In this document: positions 60,201-64,000 of the stretch, in pieces
How positions within the stretch are numbered: the stretch's first letter is position 1
Layout of the letters: every line of letters starts with the position of its first letter
NCBI GenBank assembly: GCA_008933995.1
Contig: WARS01000054.1
Location: 806,001 to 870,000, forward strand
Direction: 5' to 3'
Source of the DNA: Datnioides undecimradiatus
Taxonomy: Eukaryota > Chordata > Actinopteri > Lobotiformes > Datnioididae
Length of the DNA: 64,000 nt
Translations under genes and position numbers: made by a program
The notes under the pieces: generated by a model
Told to the model about the DNA's origin: nothing
The model's input: the letters and a program-made list of their open reading frames with translations, nothing else
The model's database searches: none

Positions 60201-61932
60201 GAACCATATTGCGCACCAAATAACACAGAGGGATTGCAGCCATCCCTGAAGAAACAGAACTAGTTAACCCTCTTTTACTTCTTTTCAGCATTGCTGTGAT
60301 GCATTCACTGACTGTTGAACATGTTGAATTGCCTCAATGGTCTACCACTTCCTCTCGCTACAGTCTCCTATAACTAATCATCATACATGTCTGTATTAAA
60401 ATGCTTGTTTTTAATAAGGAGGTAGATTACAATTGTGTTTTTATAAAGTAAAACTGTTCGTCTTTAGATGCCTTAGACTACACTGAGAAGTGGCTTGAGG
60501 ACACAGCGAGATGCCTGAGAGAGGCGGTGGCAGATGAATCCAGTGCTGCCTCATCCGACCCCCCCTCACTCCTCCCCCTTAATGTCCATAATCACGCCTA
60601 TCTGCGGCTGCTGAGGTGGGACCATGCCTCGGACCCCTTCCCAGAGGTAAACGCGTCAATCCCGATTCCTTGCTGTTGAGCATCTTTGTTAGCTGTATAT
60701 CTTTCTTTAATGTATCTCATCCCTTGTGTTCCTCTTGTTCCTCTCTCTGTAGACAGTGTTGATGGATCAGGTTCGGTTCCAGGAGATGCAGCAGGAGGCT
60801 GAGCAGCTAGTTCTGCTCTCCTCTGTGCTCCTCGTCGTCTATACGACCACGGGGGAGGCTATCTCAGGCTTGCCGGGGCTAATGGAGAGTCTGAAAAACA
60901 ATATCAACATCATGCTTGCAGACATGCACACACCGTGAGTGTCAGAACCTCAATTGGCATACATACCTTTCACACTATTCCCACTGACTGGGTGGAGTGA
61001 CTGATATGGGTGAGGGTGTGAAGCCCTGAATACAGTTTACCAGGAAATATGTTTATTTAGCCTCTTTTAGCTCTTTTTTTGGCTTTGCAGCCTGTAACAG
61101 TTACTTATCAACCCTGTTTTTAGCTGCAGACAGGCATCTACTGACAATTAGCAACTAGCTGATGAATGCTAGAGACCAAAAACGGAACTAGCGACCCCAA
61201 AGTGTTAAAACTGAAATGTTGCTTGATGCGCGCAAAATGTTTGCTATCACACATTCAATGTAAACATTATAAGGTGATGATATGTCAGTGCAGCCACTCA
61301 CTGACCAATGAATATAAAAGATAGTAAATGAATGCAGCTGTAATTGTTGCATTCATATCTTTTTAATGCTAAAGCTTGAAGCCATGTCGTGTTGCTCTAT
61401 TAACACATTTCACTTTTGCCTGTCCCAAGGTCTTTTAATGCACAGGAGGCCTTAGCAACCATCGGGGAGAAACTGTGTGTTGAGCTGAGTCAGTGTCTGA
61501 GCCAACATGGCTACTCTCCATTTTCAGCTGACCGAAAGAGCACTCTGAGGGGACAGATCTCAGCTACCATCCAGCCAGACAACACAGTCCACAAGCTGAT
61601 GGGTAATTACACTGATCACGTGCAATAACTTTCACAGCACGGCCAACAGCGTGTGGTCTATGTATTCTTTAATTCGGCAGTGACAGAGATCTTGTGTCTT
61701 TTCCTCCCCCCTCCTCTCAGACTCCCGGGTGCAGAGCTACCTCCTGGCTTCCCTGGAGTCCAGTCAACATAAGACCCCTCCTCCTCTGCCAGGGGGTCTG
61801 GCACCAGTCGGCCGAGAGCTGAAGGAGCTCGCTGTTCGCTTCAGTCGCCTCGTCAACTTCAACAAGCTCGTCTTCTCTCCGTTCTACCAAAAGATTCTCC
61901 ATAAGATACTGACAGGAGAGGAGAGCCCCTAA
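57292..61932 (+). CDS. tcp11l1: T-complex 11-like protein 1
   Basis: Join of 9 coding exons: 57292..57433, 58892..59024, 59115..59235, 59435..59655, 59949..60085, 60468..60646, 60753..60934, 61430..61602, 61721..61932. They sum to exactly 1500 bases, 499 residues plus stop (human 509). The first 47 residues are charged and poorly conserved ([19 protein letters not shown]). The TCP11 domain fills the rest, with near-identical blocks: [93 protein letters not shown]-like [12 protein letters not shown], and C-terminal [14 protein letters not shown]. All junctions keep frame. The molecular activity of TCP11L1 is not established; its paralogue TCP11 acts in sperm. Same strand as depdc7, with a 1.3-1.5 kb gap. 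Confidence 0.96.
57434..58891 (+). other. tcp11l1: tcp11l1 first intron after the start exon
   Basis: 1.46-kb intron with a GTGGGA donor and a CTCACAG acceptor. The 58306-58527 open frame inside it matches nothing known. No other feature seen. Confidence 0.8.
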
Positions 61933-64000
61933 GCACTGACATGTGGAGTCAGAGCAGCATGGAGAGTGGTGTGTAGTTTTGCCATTACCCCCTCACTTGT
62001 AACGGTTAAGATTTCCAGAAGGGAGTTGAGGAAGCTGAGCAGTATTCAGCAGATAGAGCCGGCTCCCCAGAGCGTGCACCTTACGCTGACATAATCAAAA
62101 ACCACTGGCTACCATCCCAGCTGCATTAACTCACAGTGTTGCTTGCTTGATTAAAACCTCAGGCATCATAATTGTGACCTTATAGACACCTCGCATTAAG
62201 TTGTTTTCAGTATTACAAGCAGTGCTGGGTATCATTTGAAATAGATTGCTATCAGAGCTACTAAACAATACCCACAGAACCAGAATTTTAAACTTCGATA
62301 CAGTGCTAGACTGTCTAGAAAACTAGATAACAGGGCGAAAAGAAAAATAGTCCCGTGCGCACAAGCGAGGACAATTTTTTTTATTTGAATTAAGAACCTG
62401 CACAGAGTTCTGGAGCGTTAAAAGTCACTGAACGCATCCCAACACATTTGTAATAATGTTAACACTGAATTCTTCACATTTAGAGACTCTTATCAAGTCT
62501 TTTATTATCAAATTACAGGTTTCTGCTTCCTCCACATCTCCTCCATCCTCTGTTATATTTTAGCCATTGCTCCTAGAGCGGAAGTGACTGATGTACGTTG
62601 CAATATTACTGCTGTAAGGTTCATGTAGCATAAAAACTCAATAACTTAACAAAACTGCGAATATTAAAGATAAAGCATGTAGACCTGCAAGTATTTGATC
62701 AGTGATCTTAACCTAGGAAATGTTCCTTATCTCGGCTATGTTCAGGAGAGCTGCAGAGGTGTTTTAACCTGTCAGGAGTTGCCAGGAGATGGCTTTCAGG
62801 CAAAGACATGCGGGCACATTCCATGCAATGATAGAAGTCATTTGGGGAAACATGTTGAGTTTCTTTGTCAAGAGTCAGAGGATCAGTACCACGCCGTCCG
62901 TAGATAAATGGCAGCAAAATGGTTTGGCTTAGCACAGAGACTGGTAACAGCTAGCCAAGCAAAAGTTACTAAATCAACCTACAGGCACCTCTGGAGCTCC
63001 TCAGTTAAAACGGCAATTTTTGTTGAATATGTTGATGTGAAAAGTTTTTATTAGGTGTTGTTTACCACCAGTATGGTTGCCTAGAAACCTCACTGTATCA
63101 ACCAGACTCCAGGTAGTTATACAGTAACTACCTGATCTCGACGCACAGAGGTGGTTGTAGCTGAGGGGAGGACAGGGGGCTTGGTCCCTGACTGACTGAC
63201 AAATCCAGTCAACTCAGACCTTGTTAAACAACCTCGGGAGCTTTGTTAAATACGGTTAGAGATGCGAGTCAGTTCCAAGGTTAAGAGCGTTGATAAAATG
63301 CTTTCAAAATATATACCAAATACACTTCACGTCACAATTTCGTCCGGCAGTGATTGTCTACTCTCAAACAAAAACGTAAGAACAAACCTTGGCCAAGTGT
63401 TCAGTAACAGCCGTCAGTAATGAGCAGTTTTCAGTCTCAGTATTACTGTCGCACATTATCATTTACTTAAAGTGGTTCGGCAGTTGCATAGCGAATAAAC
63501 TGCATGCTGTCTTTTACACTGCAATTAGAAGGAAGCGCAGCGGATACGAAGACTCTTCACATCTCATCAAATCTGACACTGATAAATCTTATTCAGGATC
63601 CTCGTGTTTACTTAACAGTGAAATATGTGGGTGTTCTTTTTCTGCCAGTGTGTTTGAAATGAAAACATTAGATATCTTGTATTTGTAATCGTACTCACGC
63701 ATCAGAGGAGACACCTTAATAACTGCGTCTGTGGCTACCAGGCCAGATTAAAGTGAGAAGAGAGCCTGTTTAAACGCTCTGCTTATGTTAAAAATACACG
63801 TGTTCAGATTGTTAAAGCAGCAGTCCTGCGTCTCTTGTAAAACCACAGGTCGCTCTTAAATATGGTAATTAAGCTACGAGCTACACGTAGGGCCGTGGAC
63901 AGGATGTGTAGACTTTTTGTATCCACTGCATGTTCACAAAAGACTGTTCTTTGTCAAATATTTTCCAGAGCGTTAGATACCAGGAAAATGATCTGAGTAA
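61933..64000. other. tcp11l1 3' flank, no further gene seen
   Basis: Contains the tcp11l1 3' UTR. Possible but weak poly(A) signals are ATTAAA at about 62150 and AATAAA at 63494-63499. I recognise no coding exon, RNA gene or repeat family to the end of the window. Confidence 0.6.

Overview
This is a stretch of animal nuclear DNA, almost certainly from a teleost fish and probably a percomorph. Four multi-exon vertebrate genes with GT-AG introns are readable. The rest is AT-rich non-coding DNA with many (CA/TG)n microsatellites and several dispersed repeats of kinds I know from fish genomes: a TTAA-flanked inverted-repeat element, an L2-like LINE tail, and a repeat carrying runs of GTTAGCTTAGC. 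Gene order is wt1 (minus) - ccdc73 (minus) - depdc7 (plus) - tcp11l1 (plus). This is a compact form of the vertebrate WT1 neighbourhood (human 11p13: WT1, EIF3M, CCDC73, PRRG4, QSER1, DEPDC7, TCP11L1). No trace of eif3m, prrg4 or qser1 was found between these genes.

Region by region. 1-6 kb: coding exons 3, 2 and 1 of the Wilms tumour transcription factor gene wt1; the zinc-finger exons lie left of the window. 6-34 kb: the wt1 5' UTR and promoter, then about 27 kb with no recognisable gene. That stretch holds a CpG-rich patch, microsatellites, transposon remnants and several homeodomain- or GATA-motif-rich stretches that could be cis-regulatory. 34-47 kb: all 16 coding exons of ccdc73, a 1044-residue coiled-coil protein. 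47-49.5 kb: a divergent intergenic region, possibly a shared promoter. 49.5-55.1 kb: depdc7, 12 coding exons, 578 residues, with one GC-AG intron. 56.7-61.9 kb: tcp11l1, 9 coding exons, 499 residues, with a likely non-coding first exon. 62-64 kb: no gene seen.

The four genes are a conserved syntenic block, not a pathway. WT1 drives kidney, gonad and heart-mesothelium development. The other three encode a coiled-coil protein of unknown role, a DEP-domain signalling adaptor and a TCP11-family protein. Reading frames were joined by hand. The exon lengths of ccdc73, depdc7 and tcp11l1 each add up to an intact frame, which strongly supports the models. No prokaryotic-style system, CRISPR array, rRNA or tRNA was seen. 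The most unusual observations are the complementary TG/CA repeats bracketing wt1 exon 3, a GATA/AP-1 cluster with a duplicated 19-bp unit in wt1 intron 1, and an almost complete TTAA-type mobile element.
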